Assembly: GCA_029880265.1 (NCBI GenBank)
Contig: JAOUOT010000011.1
Coordinates: 1 to 64,000 of the forward strand
Source: Spirochaetia bacterium
GTDB lineage: Bacteria > Spirochaetota > Leptospiria > Turneriellales > JAOUOS01
Direction: 5' to 3'
Length of the DNA: 64,000 nucleotides
How positions within the stretch are numbered: the stretch's first letter is position 1; each line of letters starts with the position of its first letter. The translations under genes and the position numbers were made by a program. Shown here piece by piece: positions 16,625 to 25,931 of the stretch. Under the pieces are notes generated by a model. The model saw nothing but the letters and a program-made list of their open reading frames with translations. It had not been told where the DNA came from and made no database searches.

Positions 16625-18799
16625 TTACTTTATAAAAATTTTAATATATGTTTGAGTTAAAAAAGATCCAAAAACCAGCGCTACCATGCTCATTAACTTA
16701 ATTAAAATATTAATAGAGGGACCCGATGTATCTTTAAATGGGTCTCCTACGGTGTCTCCGGTAACGGCGGCTTTATGAGCTTCTGATTTTTTACCGCCCA
16801 AATGACCTCTTTCAATATATTTTTTGGCGTTATCCCAGGCGCCACCGGCGTTTGCCATCATAATGGCAAGACAAAAACCGCTCACAAGGGTACCAGAAAG
16901 CATGGCCATTAAAGCAGCCGGACCTAACAGCAATCCTACTATAACAGGGGTTACAACCGCTAAAATTGTAGGCATTACCATCTCTTTTAATGCCCCATCT
17001 GTTGAAATAGCTACGCATCTTTGATAATCAGGTTTTGTTTTGCCTTCCATAATGCCTTTTATTTCTTTAAATTGGCGTCTTACTTCCTGCACCATTGCCA
17101 TGGCGGCTTTTCCCACTGCCTGCATTGTAAGGGCGCTAAAAAAGAAAGGAATCATTCCGCCGATAAACAATCCGCTTAGTGTTCTCGGATCTGTCAGCAA
17201 AAAAACAAGATTATTTTCTTTCATGATCGGCTCTAATATCGAACTTAAAGCGGCCAATAAAGTTAAAGCGGTCAGGGCCGCAGAGCCTATCGCAAAGCCT
17301 TTTCCTGTAGCGGCTGTTGTGTTACCCAAAGAATCTAATGCATCGGTTCTTTCTCTTACTTCAGGTTTTAGTTTGCTCATTTCGGCGACGCCGCCTGCGT
17401 TATCGGCCACCGGCCCATAAGCGTCTGTTGACAATGTGATACCAAGAGTAGAAAGCATACCAACTGCCGCCATGCCTATACCAAATAAACCCATTGCAGA
17501 ATTTTCTGCCCCGTTAGACGAGAAAAACGCGACTACTATTGCGACTACAACAGTCATAACGGGAATCAAAGTAGACTTCATACCTAACGCAAGACCTGAA
17601 ATAATCACCGTTGCGGGACCGGTTTCAGCGCTTTTAGATACTTCTTGAGTAGGTTTGTAGGTATCAGATGTATAATATTCTGTAAAATAACCGATTACGT
17701 TACCCGCGGCAAGACCCGCTATTACCGACCAAAATACGCCGGTTCCTAAATTTAAGAATTTTGCTATTAACAGATAAGCAAACACTATAACCAGGGCTGA
17801 AGCCACATATATGCCCGTTCTTAGCGACCAAAGCAAATTTTCCTGGGTTGCCTTTTCTTTCGTTCTTACAAAAAAAGTTCCTAAGATTGAAGCGACAATT
17901 CCCATACCCGCTAAGCCCAGCGGAGCTATTGCCGCCGACAGAAGTTTTTCGCCTTGAAATGCCGCTGCCGCAAGGGCTATCGTTGCTACAATGCTCCCGA
18001 CGTATGATTCAAAAAGATCGGCGCCCATACCGGCGACATCGCCTACGTTATCTCCTACGTTATCTGCAATTGTCGCGGGATTTCTCGGATCGTCTTCAGG
18101 AATGCCGGCTTCAACCTTACCGACAAGATCGGCTCCTACGTCAGCTGCCTTTGTATAAATACCGCCGCCTACGCGGGCAAAAAGAGCCACCGAAGAGGCG
18201 CCCATGCCGAACGTAAAAAGTATATTCCCTATAGCTGTCCAGTCGGCGCCAAGCGAAGATAAAATAATATACCATAAGCAAACCATAAGAAGACCTAAAC
18301 CGACAACAGTCATGCCCATGATTGTTCCCGACGAAAAAGCGACTCTTAAGCCGCCGTTAAGCGATTCTTTTGCAGCCCATGCCGTACGCGCGTTTGCTCT
18401 AGTCGCTATTTTCATTCCTATATATCCGCTTAAAGCAGATACTATCGAACCGGTAAGAAATGAAAATGGAGCCAATATTCCGTAATTGCCGTCGGCTCCA
18501 TATAAAACAAATAAAAGCGCAAAGATGATAGCAACAAATATTGCAATAGCTCTATATTGTTTGTTTAAGAAAGCGTCTGCTCCTTCGCGAATAGCAGAAG
18601 CAATATTAATCATGGTTTCGTTACCCTCTTCTCTTTTTAAGAGTTTGACGGCTAAAATAACCGCGAAAGCAATGGCGGCAATTGCGCCCGCAAAACTTAT
18701 TATTATACTTTCAGAGACAAAGCCTGCTGAAGAACCCTGCGCAAAGACGGGAAAAGATAATAGCCCCGTTAAGACAGTAAATTGTGTGATTTTTTTCAT
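16625..18799 (-). CDS. hppA: K+-dependent membrane-bound ion-pumping pyrophosphatase
   Basis: A 724-residue integral membrane pyrophosphatase with about 16 membrane segments, coupling pyrophosphate hydrolysis to H+ or Na+ export. The acidic substrate-binding motifs are complete: [19 protein letters not shown], then [12 protein letters not shown] and the C-terminal [16 protein letters not shown]. The K+-dependence site reads [11 protein letters not shown]: alanine at the position that is lysine in K+-independent enzymes, which marks the K+-dependent subfamily. Whether H+ or Na+ is pumped cannot be settled here. A predicted cleavable leader (FPVFAQG) begins the protein. A ribosome site (GAGGAG) lies before the ATG. 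The gene stands alone and diverges from the receiver-domain gene. It would conserve energy from biosynthetic pyrophosphate. Confidence 0.95.
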   Translation of the reverse strand: MKKITQFTVLTGLLSFPVFAQGSSAGFVSESIIISFAGAIAAIAFAVILAVKLLKREEGNETMINIASAIREGADAFLNKQYRAIAIFVAIIFALLFVLYGADGNYGILAPFSFLTGSIVSALSGYIGMKIATRANARTAWAAKESLNGGLRVAFSSGTIMGMTVVGLGLLMVCLWYIILSSLGADWTAIGNILFTFGMGASSVALFARVGGGIYTKAADVGADLVGKVEAGIPEDDPRNPATIADNVGDNVGDVAGMGADLFESYVGSIVATIALAAAAFQGEKLLSAAIAPLGLAGMGIVASILGTFFVRTKEKATQENLLWSLRTGIYVASALVIVFAYLLIAKFLNLGTGVFWSVIAGLAAGNVIGYFTEYYTSDTYKPTQEVSKSAETGPATVIISGLALGMKSTLIPVMTVVVAIVVAFFSSNGAENSAMGLFGIGMAAVGMLSTLGITLSTDAYGPVADNAGGVAEMSKLKPEVRERTDALDSLGNTTAATGKGFAIGSAALTALTLLAALSSILEPIMKENNLVFLLTDPRTLSGLFIGGMIPFFFSALTMQAVGKAAMAMVQEVRRQFKEIKGIMEGKTKPDYQRCVAISTDGALKEMVMPTILAVVTPVIVGLLLGPAALMAMLSGTLVSGFCLAIMMANAGGAWDNAKKYIERGHLGGKKSEAHKAAVTGDTVGDPFKDTSGPSINILIKLMSMVALVFGSFLTQTYIKIFIK

Positions 18800-18995
18800 G
18801 TTTCTCCTCTATATTAGTAATGAAGCTTTTTGTTTTATAAATGACGGGTCAATCTTTTTTTGAATCGTCTATAGTTATTGCATATAATTTACGTCCCGCG
18901 AATGTTATTATATGATTATTTTCTAAACTCGTTTTACAAAAGACTTGCCTGTAAGTTAAGCGAAATATCTGTGACACTTATTTTTTGGGAGAAAT

Positions 18996-19754
18996 ATGTA
19001 TAAGGTACTAATAATAGACGATAACCACAGTTTTATAGACTCTTTAAAGGTCATGCTTAATGAATTTCCGTTTCAATTTGAATCAGAGTTTCGCTTTATT
19101 GACGCAGAAAAAATAATTAGAGAATTTGATAGTTATATAAATCGAACTGAAATAGACAAGATAAATCTTTATCAACAATTAAAAAAATCAGAGACTCAAA
19201 AAGAAGAAGAGTCTAATCAAGAAGACGCAAAAGAAAAAAATAAAAAGCCAAGCCATGAAATTGAAAAGCCTATATTAAAAAAGGCGCCAATCAATGATGA
19301 GGGTTTTATGTTTATTCTTATTGAACAAGACACTGAAAGAAGCCTTAAGGGACTTGAGTTTATTAAAAACATTCTATCAACCTGCTCAAATTTTAGACCT
19401 GAAGATTTTATTCTTTTTTCAACTCAGCCCAATACAATTGAAAAAGAAGCGTTAAAGTCAGGTATTCTTCTGATAGAAAAACCTATAAAATATCCTCTGC
19501 TAAAACAAAATCTTAGATTAAGACTAAAAAAAGCCGAAGAAATTGTCAAGCAATGCGGCTCAATCATGACAAATCATAAAATCGAAATTGTTAAAAAAGA
19601 AAGAAAAAAAACCTCTGTAACGATAAAAGAACCGAGTAAAAAAATAAAAAAGTCGCCAAAAGAAAGTTCACCAAAACCCCTAAAAAACAATAAAACGCCA
19701 AACAAATCGACAAAAAAAACGCCTATAAAGAAAAAAACAAAAAAATCCGAATAG
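18996..19754 (+). CDS. atypical receiver-domain protein with histone-H1-like lysine-rich tail
   Basis: A 252-residue protein with the skeleton of a CheY-like receiver: VLIIDDN (D8, D9) at strand 1, FILIE at strand 3, FILFST (S142/T143) at strand 4 and IEKPIK (K162) at strand 5. Two departures stand out. About 50 extra charged residues (QKEEESNQEDAKEKN and following) are inserted between strands 2 and 3. The phosphoacceptor position after strand 3 reads LIEQD, so the residue is Glu110 or a shifted Asp112. After the receiver, residues 197-252 are mostly Lys/Ser/Thr/Pro, as in H1-like tails. No output domain is present. It may be a phosphorylation-independent or DNA-binding regulator. A ribosome site (GGGAG) precedes the ATG. 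nadB follows after 27 bases and could be cotranscribed. Confidence 0.7.
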   Translation: MYKVLIIDDNHSFIDSLKVMLNEFPFQFESEFRFIDAEKIIREFDSYINRTEIDKINLYQQLKKSETQKEEESNQEDAKEKNKKPSHEIEKPILKKAPINDEGFMFILIEQDTERSLKGLEFIKNILSTCSNFRPEDFILFSTQPNTIEKEALKSGILLIEKPIKYPLLKQNLRLRLKKAEEIVKQCGSIMTNHKIEIVKKERKKTSVTIKEPSKKIKKSPKESSPKPLKNNKTPNKSTKKTPIKKKTKKSE

Positions 19755-19781
19755 TTTTTATAAAAGATATAAACTATAAAT

Positions 19782-21425
19782 ATGCCTAAAGAAAAAACAG
19801 ATTATCTGGTTATCGGTTCAGGCATAGCGGGACTTGCATTTGCAATTAAAGCCGCTCAATACGGCAAAGTCATCGTTTTGACAAAAGGCAAAAGTCAGGA
19901 AACCGCAACATCGTTCGCCCAGGGCGGCATCGCCGCGGCTATCGGCAAAATGGATAACCCGCAGACTCATATGAAAGATACATTAAAAGCGGGCGCCGGA
20001 CTTTGCGATAAAAAAGCCGTTGAAATACTTGTCAATGAAGGCATTGAAAGGGTACAGGAATTAATAGACTGGGGAATTAAGTTTACGCGCGATGAAACAG
20101 GCGAACTAGATCTAAGCAAAGAAGGCGGACACAGCAAACACAGAATTTTACACGCTCATGATTATACCGGACAAGAAATTCAAAAATTATTAATAAAGCT
20201 ATCAAAAAAAAATAAAAATATAATTATTCGCGAAAATCACATGATTGTCGATTTAATCACCGAACACCATTTTTATACAGAAGAAAAGAATAAAATAAAA
20301 ACATGTTTTGGGGCGTATGTTTTAGATGAAGAAAACGGCGATATTTATCCTATTATAGCAAATTTTACTTTTCTTGCCACGGGCGGCGCGGGTCGAATTT
20401 ACTCTTATACGACGAATCCGGCGGTAAATACGGGAGACGGAGTGGCTATCGCCTATAGAGCGGGATGCAGAATTCGAAATTTAGAATTCATACAATTTCA
20501 CCCGACCGCGCTATACTTTAAAACAGACCCGGCTTTTTTAATCTCAGAAGTTGTCAGAGGTTATGGAGCGAAACTTCGATTAAAAAACGGCAGCTTATTC
20601 ATGCATAAATATCATGAACTCAAAGAACTGGCCCCCCGCGATATTGTCGCAAGAGCCATTGATTTAGAGCTAAAAAAATACGGCGACGATTTTGTTTATT
20701 TAGATATCACAGAAAAAAAGGGCTCTGATCTGAAAAAAAGATTTCCATTAATTTTCAATACGTTAAAAGACAAATTTAACATTGACATGTCAAAAGACTT
20801 TATACCGGTAATACCGGCGGCTCATTATTTATGCGGGGGCGTTTTGGTAAATCATAACGCAGAAACAGACCTTAAAAGACTTTATGCCGCGGGCGAAACG
20901 GCTTCGACCGGCGTACACGGCGCCAACAGATTGGCTTCAAATTCTCTTCTTGAAGGACTTGTCTTTTCTCACCGGGCCGTAATGCATTCTCTGACAATTA
21001 AAGAAAAGCTTCAATTAGAGGATATCAAAGAAAATATTCCCGAATGGAACAAAACCGGCGCCGAAAACCTGGATGAATGGATTTTAATTCGTCATGACTG
21101 GAAAGAAATTCAAGATATAATGTGGGATTATGTCGGAATTGTCAGATCAACGGTTCGTCTTGAAAGGGCCTTAAACAGAATTGATGCCATTTATCGAGAA
21201 ATCCGAAAATTTTACGATAAAACAATAATCACAAGACCGCTTCTTGAGTTAAGAAACATTGCTCTGACGGCCCAAATAATTATTCGCTCATGTTTAGAGA
21301 GAAAAGAAAGCCGCGGGCTTCATTTTTCGACGAATTTTCCCGAAAATACAAAACCGTCTCGTCATGATACAATTATAGAGCCCATGCTTTATAAAGAGAG
21401 CTTAAAAAAAACAAAAAGAAATTGA
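19782..21425 (+). CDS. nadB: L-aspartate oxidase
   Basis: A 547-residue flavoprotein that oxidises L-aspartate to iminoaspartate, first step of de novo NAD synthesis. FAD-binding GSGIAGLAFA starts at residue 12. SFAQGGIAAA, HMKDTLKAGAGLCD and LDWG-like IDWGIKF are diagnostic of NadB against its fumarate reductase relatives. Active-site segments are EFIQFHPTAL and EVVRGYGAKL, and the flavin contact PAAHYLCGGV is followed by ASTGVHGANRLASNSLLEG. The C-terminal helical domain (about 430-520) has the usual RSTVRLERAL. Length is normal. nadA and nadC are not adjacent; L31 follows after 40 bases. Confidence 0.95.
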   Translation: MPKEKTDYLVIGSGIAGLAFAIKAAQYGKVIVLTKGKSQETATSFAQGGIAAAIGKMDNPQTHMKDTLKAGAGLCDKKAVEILVNEGIERVQELIDWGIKFTRDETGELDLSKEGGHSKHRILHAHDYTGQEIQKLLIKLSKKNKNIIIRENHMIVDLITEHHFYTEEKNKIKTCFGAYVLDEENGDIYPIIANFTFLATGGAGRIYSYTTNPAVNTGDGVAIAYRAGCRIRNLEFIQFHPTALYFKTDPAFLISEVVRGYGAKLRLKNGSLFMHKYHELKELAPRDIVARAIDLELKKYGDDFVYLDITEKKGSDLKKRFPLIFNTLKDKFNIDMSKDFIPVIPAAHYLCGGVLVNHNAETDLKRLYAAGETASTGVHGANRLASNSLLEGLVFSHRAVMHSLTIKEKLQLEDIKENIPEWNKTGAENLDEWILIRHDWKEIQDIMWDYVGIVRSTVRLERALNRIDAIYREIRKFYDKTIITRPLLELRNIALTAQIIIRSCLERKESRGLHFSTNFPENTKPSRHDTIIEPMLYKESLKKTKRN

Positions 21426-21465
21426 CCGTTTATCTAATAAAAATACTTAGACTTAAGTAATAATT

Positions 21466-21666
21466 ATGAAACCAGAAATTCACCCTGAATATACAGATAC
21501 TGAAATTGTATGCATATGCGGAGCAAAGTATAAAACCAGAAGCACAGTAAAAGATTTGCATATAGAAATATGTTCGGCATGTCACCCTTTTTATACCGGC
21601 CAGCAGAAGCTAGTAGATACAGCTGGCAGGGTTGATAAGTTTAAGAAAAAATATAAAATGAAATAA
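21466..21666 (+). CDS. rpmE: ribosomal protein L31, zinc-binding form
   Basis: A 66-residue L31. The N-terminal [19 protein letters not shown] and the [12 protein letters not shown] segment match bacterial L31. Cys16, Cys18, Cys36 and Cys39 form the zinc site, so this is the C+ type that can serve as a cellular zinc reserve. It follows nadB after 40 bases on the same strand and is convergent with the ompA-like gene, its stop being 12 bases from that gene's stop. No second, cysteine-free L31 copy occurs in this window. Confidence 0.97.
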   Translation: MKPEIHPEYTDTEIVCICGAKYKTRSTVKDLHIEICSACHPFYTGQQKLVDTAGRVDKFKKKYKMK

Positions 21667-21678
21667 TATTTTTATTAT

Positions 21679-22980
21679 TTATTGATTTAAAATAATAAAC
21701 TCAACGCGCCTGTTTTTACTTCTTTTTTCGACAGTAGAATTATCAACAATAGGTTCTTTAGAGCCTAAGCCTTCATAACTGATATTTTCGGGACTAAAAT
21801 CTGAATTTTCGATTAAGTAATCGGCCACCTTCTTGGCTCGCTTCTCTGACAAATTTTTATTATATGTCTCATCGCCTATATTATCGGTATGACCGCGAAT
21901 TAAGAAATTTAAATGAGAATAATTCTTAAGAATCGAAATTATATCAGAAAGAACGTCTTTACTTTCAGAGGTCAGTTTGCTTGAATCGAAACCGAAAAGA
22001 ATATCGGGCAATTGTATGATAATTCCTTTTTCATTTTCTTTCACTACAGGTTTTTCTTCTAAATTTAGAGATTCTATTTTTGCATTAAGCTCGTTTTTTA
22101 TTTTTGTCTTTTCCGCCGATTTTAAACTTTTTATTTTTTTGTAAAAGCTTTTTATCTTATCTTTAATTTCGTAATTTTTCTTATTTTTATCTTCTACTAA
22201 AATTGTATATTCTTCTTGCATGGCGTAAGGGATGCTTTCTTTTTCGTCCCACAGCAATACCGCCTGAACATATCCGAACATTTTTTTTACAGACACTTGT
22301 CTCTCTTTTGAACTTGATTCATAATTAATCTGGTAATTAAACGATATCTTATGCACAATTTTTAATCCTTCGTCGGTGTTGATTCGAAGTTTTCCCTGAT
22401 ATTCATATTCTATCGATAACGGAATTTGAATAAAAACGCCAAAGTCTTCAACTAAAACCGCTGGCATCGCCCACCTGTACCCTTTAGACATTTTATTTTG
22501 AGCATCTGCGGGATCTTTATTTTCGGGAAAAGTTGGAATACCGCGTATATTTGGCATAAAATATTCTGGGCTCACTTTTGTTGAACCTCTTGGCTCGAGA
22601 AAAAAATTCGAAAAATATGAGATATCTTCTTTATAAACAGGTTTATTTTTAGACTCTTGCTTTAAGCGGCTGAAAAAACTTCCCTGCATTAAATAACCGT
22701 TTTGAGTATCTATATTTTTTGTTTCTAAAAGAACCCTGTAAAATAAATCGCGATCTACCTGATTCTTTTCTTCTTTAATATATTGCTTTGAATACTTTTT
22801 AATTTCAAGAATATCGCCTGTTTCAAATCTCCAGCGCAATATTTTATCGCCTGTTTCTTTGAAAATATCGAATTCTTTCTCGGTCTGATGCTCTGTTTCT
22901 TCATCTTTAGAAAGACTTTGAGCGTTAAGAGCGGTTATATAAGATAAAAAGACTAAAAAAACAATATAATTTTTTAACAT
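21679..22980 (-). CDS. OmpA-family peptidoglycan-associated outer-membrane protein
   Basis: About 433 residues. The C-terminal 110 residues form an OmpA/MotB domain: DILFGFDSSKLTSESKDVL, LNFLIRGHTDNIGDETYN and NLSEKRAKKVADYLIE, which bind peptidoglycan through diaminopimelate. The N-terminal part, after a signal peptide (NYIVFLVFLSYITALNAQ), is a 300-residue beta-rich and charged region of unknown type with a coiled-coil stretch (KIKSLKSAEKTKIKNELNAK) before the OmpA domain. A longer frame begins at TTG 23016, but ATG 22980 gives the signal peptide directly and is preferred. A TTGACA promoter lies about 100 bases upstream of that ATG. It probably ties the outer membrane to the cell wall. Confidence 0.85.
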   Translation of the reverse strand: MLKNYIVFLVFLSYITALNAQSLSKDEETEHQTEKEFDIFKETGDKILRWRFETGDILEIKKYSKQYIKEEKNQVDRDLFYRVLLETKNIDTQNGYLMQGSFFSRLKQESKNKPVYKEDISYFSNFFLEPRGSTKVSPEYFMPNIRGIPTFPENKDPADAQNKMSKGYRWAMPAVLVEDFGVFIQIPLSIEYEYQGKLRINTDEGLKIVHKISFNYQINYESSSKERQVSVKKMFGYVQAVLLWDEKESIPYAMQEEYTILVEDKNKKNYEIKDKIKSFYKKIKSLKSAEKTKIKNELNAKIESLNLEEKPVVKENEKGIIIQLPDILFGFDSSKLTSESKDVLSDIISILKNYSHLNFLIRGHTDNIGDETYNKNLSEKRAKKVADYLIENSDFSPENISYEGLGSKEPIVDNSTVEKRSKNRRVEFIILNQ

Positions 22981-23077
22981 GTTTGTATTATGCAAAACGC
23001 TGGCCAAATTTGCCAAAGGAATGGACGCGATTTCTCTTATTCACTTTGCAAATCATACCCGCGTCCGATTATAATGT

Positions 23078-23106
23078 AGAATATAAAAATATCGGCTTAT
23101 TGTCAA
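23078..23106 (-). promoter_or_regulatory. sigma70 promoter for the OmpA-family gene
   Basis: Minus-strand TTGACA (forward 23101-23106), 17 bases, then TATTCT (forward 23078-23083). It lies in the 140-base gap after the hydrogenase operon and points to the ompA-like gene. Confidence 0.55.
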
Positions 23107-23158
23107 GATTTATCCCCTTACATATATTACGTCAAGGGAAGATATTTATGTCGCGATT

Positions 23159-23626
23159 TTAAACCGCCTTTAATTCTTTCAGTTCATCTAGAATCATTTC
23201 AACAATCTTATTCGCTCCGTCTTCAAGTTCTTCTGAGTATTCCATACCCCATGCCTTTATCTCTTTGGGCACGATGCCGAAAATAATTGTCTGAAATTCA
23301 ATGCCCCTTAACTGCACCAGCGTAAGGGTTTCAAAAAGACCGATTTCATGGGGAGATACTTTATTGGGAAACTTATAGGGTATATCATTGAGCGAAAATC
23401 GGTAAACGCTACCGGGTATATCATCGGTTAAAATGGCGTCAACCACAATGACCAGATCAAAACCCTCTTCGAGTTTTCCGGTCAGATACATACCCAGCGT
23501 TCCGCCGTCTAAGACTTCAACATTTTTGGGAAATTCATACTCTGCCTGAAGTTTTCTGATTATATGAACGCCGATGCCTTCGTCTTTTAATAAAATATTG
23601 CCGACGCCCAGAATCAATATTTTCAT
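23159..23626 (-). CDS. hyaD: [NiFe] hydrogenase maturation endopeptidase (HyaD/HupD type)
   Basis: A 155-residue protease that removes the C-terminal peptide of the hydrogenase large subunit once nickel is in place. The N-terminus KILILGVGNILLKDEGIG carries the conserved nickel-sensing acidic residue (Glu/Asp in LKDEGIG, here D14/E15), DGGTLG contains the second (D40), and SPHEIG the histidine (H92). These match HyaD and HybD. The substrate is the adjacent large subunit, which ends in DPCLACAVH followed by 15 residues. The start overlaps the cytochrome b stop (TGATG), so it is the last gene of a four-gene hydrogenase operon. Confidence 0.92.
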   Translation of the reverse strand: MKILILGVGNILLKDEGIGVHIIRKLQAEYEFPKNVEVLDGGTLGMYLTGKLEEGFDLVIVVDAILTDDIPGSVYRFSLNDIPYKFPNKVSPHEIGLFETLTLVQLRGIEFQTIIFGIVPKEIKAWGMEYSEELEDGANKIVEMILDELKELKAV

Positions 23627-24225
23627 CAGGCTTTACCAAGAATCATTTTCTTAAATCGTTTTAAGCCCTCTACAAAAACCATGTAAAGATGAACCATTGT
23701 AAAGAATACAAACATCCATGCTATAAGATAATGCAGATACCTCACCCACTGGAGCCCGCCTAAGACAGCGCTTAAACCCATGAAAGTTTCGGGCCAGTAT
23801 AAAAAAAACCCTAAAACGATTTGCATTCCCGAAATAATAAATACGCTGGTATAAGTAAGCTTCTGCAGCTCTCCATATTCTTTTCTGTCTCCCGTAACAG
23901 ATATGGGTTCAGAATCTTCTATAAATAAATAATATTTTATGCTTTGTATAAGCTCTCTTCTATTTTTTATGGGATGCGGCATAGAGGTTTTATACGTACC
24001 AAGAACATAAAATCTATACGTGTGCCAGAGGCCTATATATAAGAAAAACCATCCGAAGAAAAAGTGAAAAACTCTGGCGTTTCCCATTGCCCCGAAAATA
24101 TTAAAACTTGCCGAATGAATCTGAAAACCGCTTAAAAGAAGTATGATCATATTTATGATATGACCCATATGAAATACTCTTTCAAAAAAATCAAAAGCAG
24201 GTTTCTGGTTTGTTTGTGAACTCAT
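23626..24225 (-). CDS. hyaC: [NiFe] hydrogenase cytochrome b subunit
   Basis: A 199-residue membrane protein of the HyaC/CybH family, which carries two b hemes and transfers electrons from the hydrogenase small subunit to the quinone pool. About four or five membrane segments are visible (HMGHIINMIILLLSGF, ARVFHFFFGWFFLYIGLW, TYTSVFIISGMQIVLGFFL, HYLIAWMFVFFTMVHLY). Candidate heme-ligand histidines sit in FHMGH, VFHFFFGW, GLWHTYRF and YLHYL / MVHLY. It follows the large subunit after 15 bases and overlaps the protease gene. Length is slightly shorter than the E. coli protein but complete. Confidence 0.92.
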   Translation of the reverse strand: MSSQTNQKPAFDFFERVFHMGHIINMIILLLSGFQIHSASFNIFGAMGNARVFHFFFGWFFLYIGLWHTYRFYVLGTYKTSMPHPIKNRRELIQSIKYYLFIEDSEPISVTGDRKEYGELQKLTYTSVFIISGMQIVLGFFLYWPETFMGLSAVLGGLQWVRYLHYLIAWMFVFFTMVHLYMVFVEGLKRFKKMILGKA

Positions 24226-24240
24226 CTTAAACCTCCTTTA

Positions 24241-25908
24241 TTAAGCCACCTTAAACTTATGAATCTCATTTGTCTGCGGATCAATCACATGCACCGCGCA
24301 TGCAAGACAAGGGTCAAAAGAGTGGATGGTTCTTAAAATTTCAAGCGGTCTTTTCGCGTCGGCAACAGGAGTTCCTATCAACGATTCTTCAAAAGGGCCT
24401 CGTTTGCCTGCATTATCTCTCGGCGAACCATTCCATGTGGTCGGCACCACCATTTGGTAATTTTCGATTTTCTTATTCTTAATTTCTATCCAATGACCTA
24501 AAGCCCCGCGCGGAGCTTCTGTCGTGCCGTACCCGAAACCTGAATCGGGAATTTCAATCGGATTTGCCGTATCGACATTGCCTTTTGAAATATTGCCAAT
24601 CAGCTCATCTATCCATTTTTCCATTTCTTTACCGATAAATACCGTCTCAAGAGCTCTTGCGGCTGTTCTTCCTAAAGTTGAGAATAGAGCCGTAGCCGGA
24701 GCGCCAAGCGTCTTAAGCGTACTATTTACAAGGTTTTGAACGTCTTTATTGCCGCGAACATAGGCTACAAGCACTCTGGCAAGGGGACCTACTTCCATTA
24801 CTTGATCTTCATATCTAGGGCTTTTTAACCATGAGTATTTTTCATTTTTATCGAGGTCAATTCCCTTAAAGTCGTTCAAACCGGTATATTTAGGATCGGT
24901 CTTGCCATCTTTTGGATGCTTTGCCTCTGCCCCGTCATACCATGAATGTTTCACATGCTCGGCAACTTTCGCGGTATCTGCGTCAAATACCTTTGACAAA
25001 TCGTGATTTAATATTACCCCGTCAGGAAAAGTCTGGTTTTTGGTATGGTGTTTTGTATCTTGAGGAAAAAGCCCCCACGCAAGATAATTTCCGTGGCCCG
25101 CTCCTATACCGCCCCAGTCAAGATAAGCCGGAGCTACCGCCAGAACATCGGGTATGTATACATTTTCAATAAAGCTCATGATCTCCTGCATTAAATACTT
25201 AAAACTCGCTATATGATCAACATCAAGAATGCCGCCTACCGTAACCCCTCCTGGAATCACGCTTTGTATATGCGGATTTTTACCTCCGAAAATCGCCTGA
25301 AGCTGAGCGGATTTTTTCTGCAGTTCAAGAGCGTCAAGATAGTGCGATACGGCCATTAAATTCGCCTCAGGAGGCAGCTTATAAGCCGGATGTCCCCAGT
25401 AACCGTTGGCAAAAGGGCCTAGCTGGCCCGAATCGACAAATTTCTTAAGTCTTGTTTTTACCTTTTTAAAATGATTTACCGAATCTTTCGGCGAATTGTT
25501 ATGATTGGCCGCGAAAGCCGCCGTTTTTTTAGGGTCGGCGCTTAAAGCCGAGACAACGTCTACCCAGTCAAGGGCGTGTAGATGATAAAAATGTACGGGA
25601 TGATCATGCAGATACTGCGCGCCCATGATTAAATTTCTGATGATTCTTGCGTTTTCGGGTATTTCAACGCCAAAAGCGTGATCAAGACACTTAACCGAAG
25701 CTATCGCGTGAACCGAAGTGCAAACCCCGCAGGCTCTCTGGGTAATATACCACGCGTCTCTCGGGTCTCTGCCTCTCATAAAAACTTCAAAACCGCGAAA
25801 AAGCGTGCCTGAAGAGTAGGCGTCTTTTACCTTTCCGTTTTCAACTTCTACTTCAATTCTTAAATGCCCCTCTATTCTTGTTATGGGGTCTATTATTACT
25901 CTTGCCAT
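24241..25908 (-). CDS. hyaB: [NiFe] hydrogenase large subunit, group 1
   Basis: A 555-residue catalytic subunit binding the NiFe(CN)2CO centre. The N-terminal cysteine motif RACGVCTSVH and the C-terminal DPCLACAVH supply the four cysteine ligands, both complete. A 15-residue tail after the last histidine (VIDPQTNEIHKFKVA) is the peptide removed by HyaD, proving that maturation is required. HPVHFYHLHALDWVDV, YWGHPAYKLPPE and IPGGVTVGG are typical of membrane-bound H2-uptake enzymes. The protein has no Tat signal and is co-exported with the small subunit. Upstream small subunit gap is 23 bases; cytochrome b follows after 15. Oxidation of H2 to feed quinone is the likely physiological role. Confidence 0.96.
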   Translation of the reverse strand: MARVIIDPITRIEGHLRIEVEVENGKVKDAYSSGTLFRGFEVFMRGRDPRDAWYITQRACGVCTSVHAIASVKCLDHAFGVEIPENARIIRNLIMGAQYLHDHPVHFYHLHALDWVDVVSALSADPKKTAAFAANHNNSPKDSVNHFKKVKTRLKKFVDSGQLGPFANGYWGHPAYKLPPEANLMAVSHYLDALELQKKSAQLQAIFGGKNPHIQSVIPGGVTVGGILDVDHIASFKYLMQEIMSFIENVYIPDVLAVAPAYLDWGGIGAGHGNYLAWGLFPQDTKHHTKNQTFPDGVILNHDLSKVFDADTAKVAEHVKHSWYDGAEAKHPKDGKTDPKYTGLNDFKGIDLDKNEKYSWLKSPRYEDQVMEVGPLARVLVAYVRGNKDVQNLVNSTLKTLGAPATALFSTLGRTAARALETVFIGKEMEKWIDELIGNISKGNVDTANPIEIPDSGFGYGTTEAPRGALGHWIEIKNKKIENYQMVVPTTWNGSPRDNAGKRGPFEESLIGTPVADAKRPLEILRTIHSFDPCLACAVHVIDPQTNEIHKFKVA

Positions 25909-25931
25909 GTTTTACTCCTTTATTCCCTCTA

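Noticed and set aside
17040-18863. Several long plus-strand frames opposite hppA
   Set aside because: All are antisense to the pyrophosphatase; alanine-rich membrane genes commonly produce such frames.
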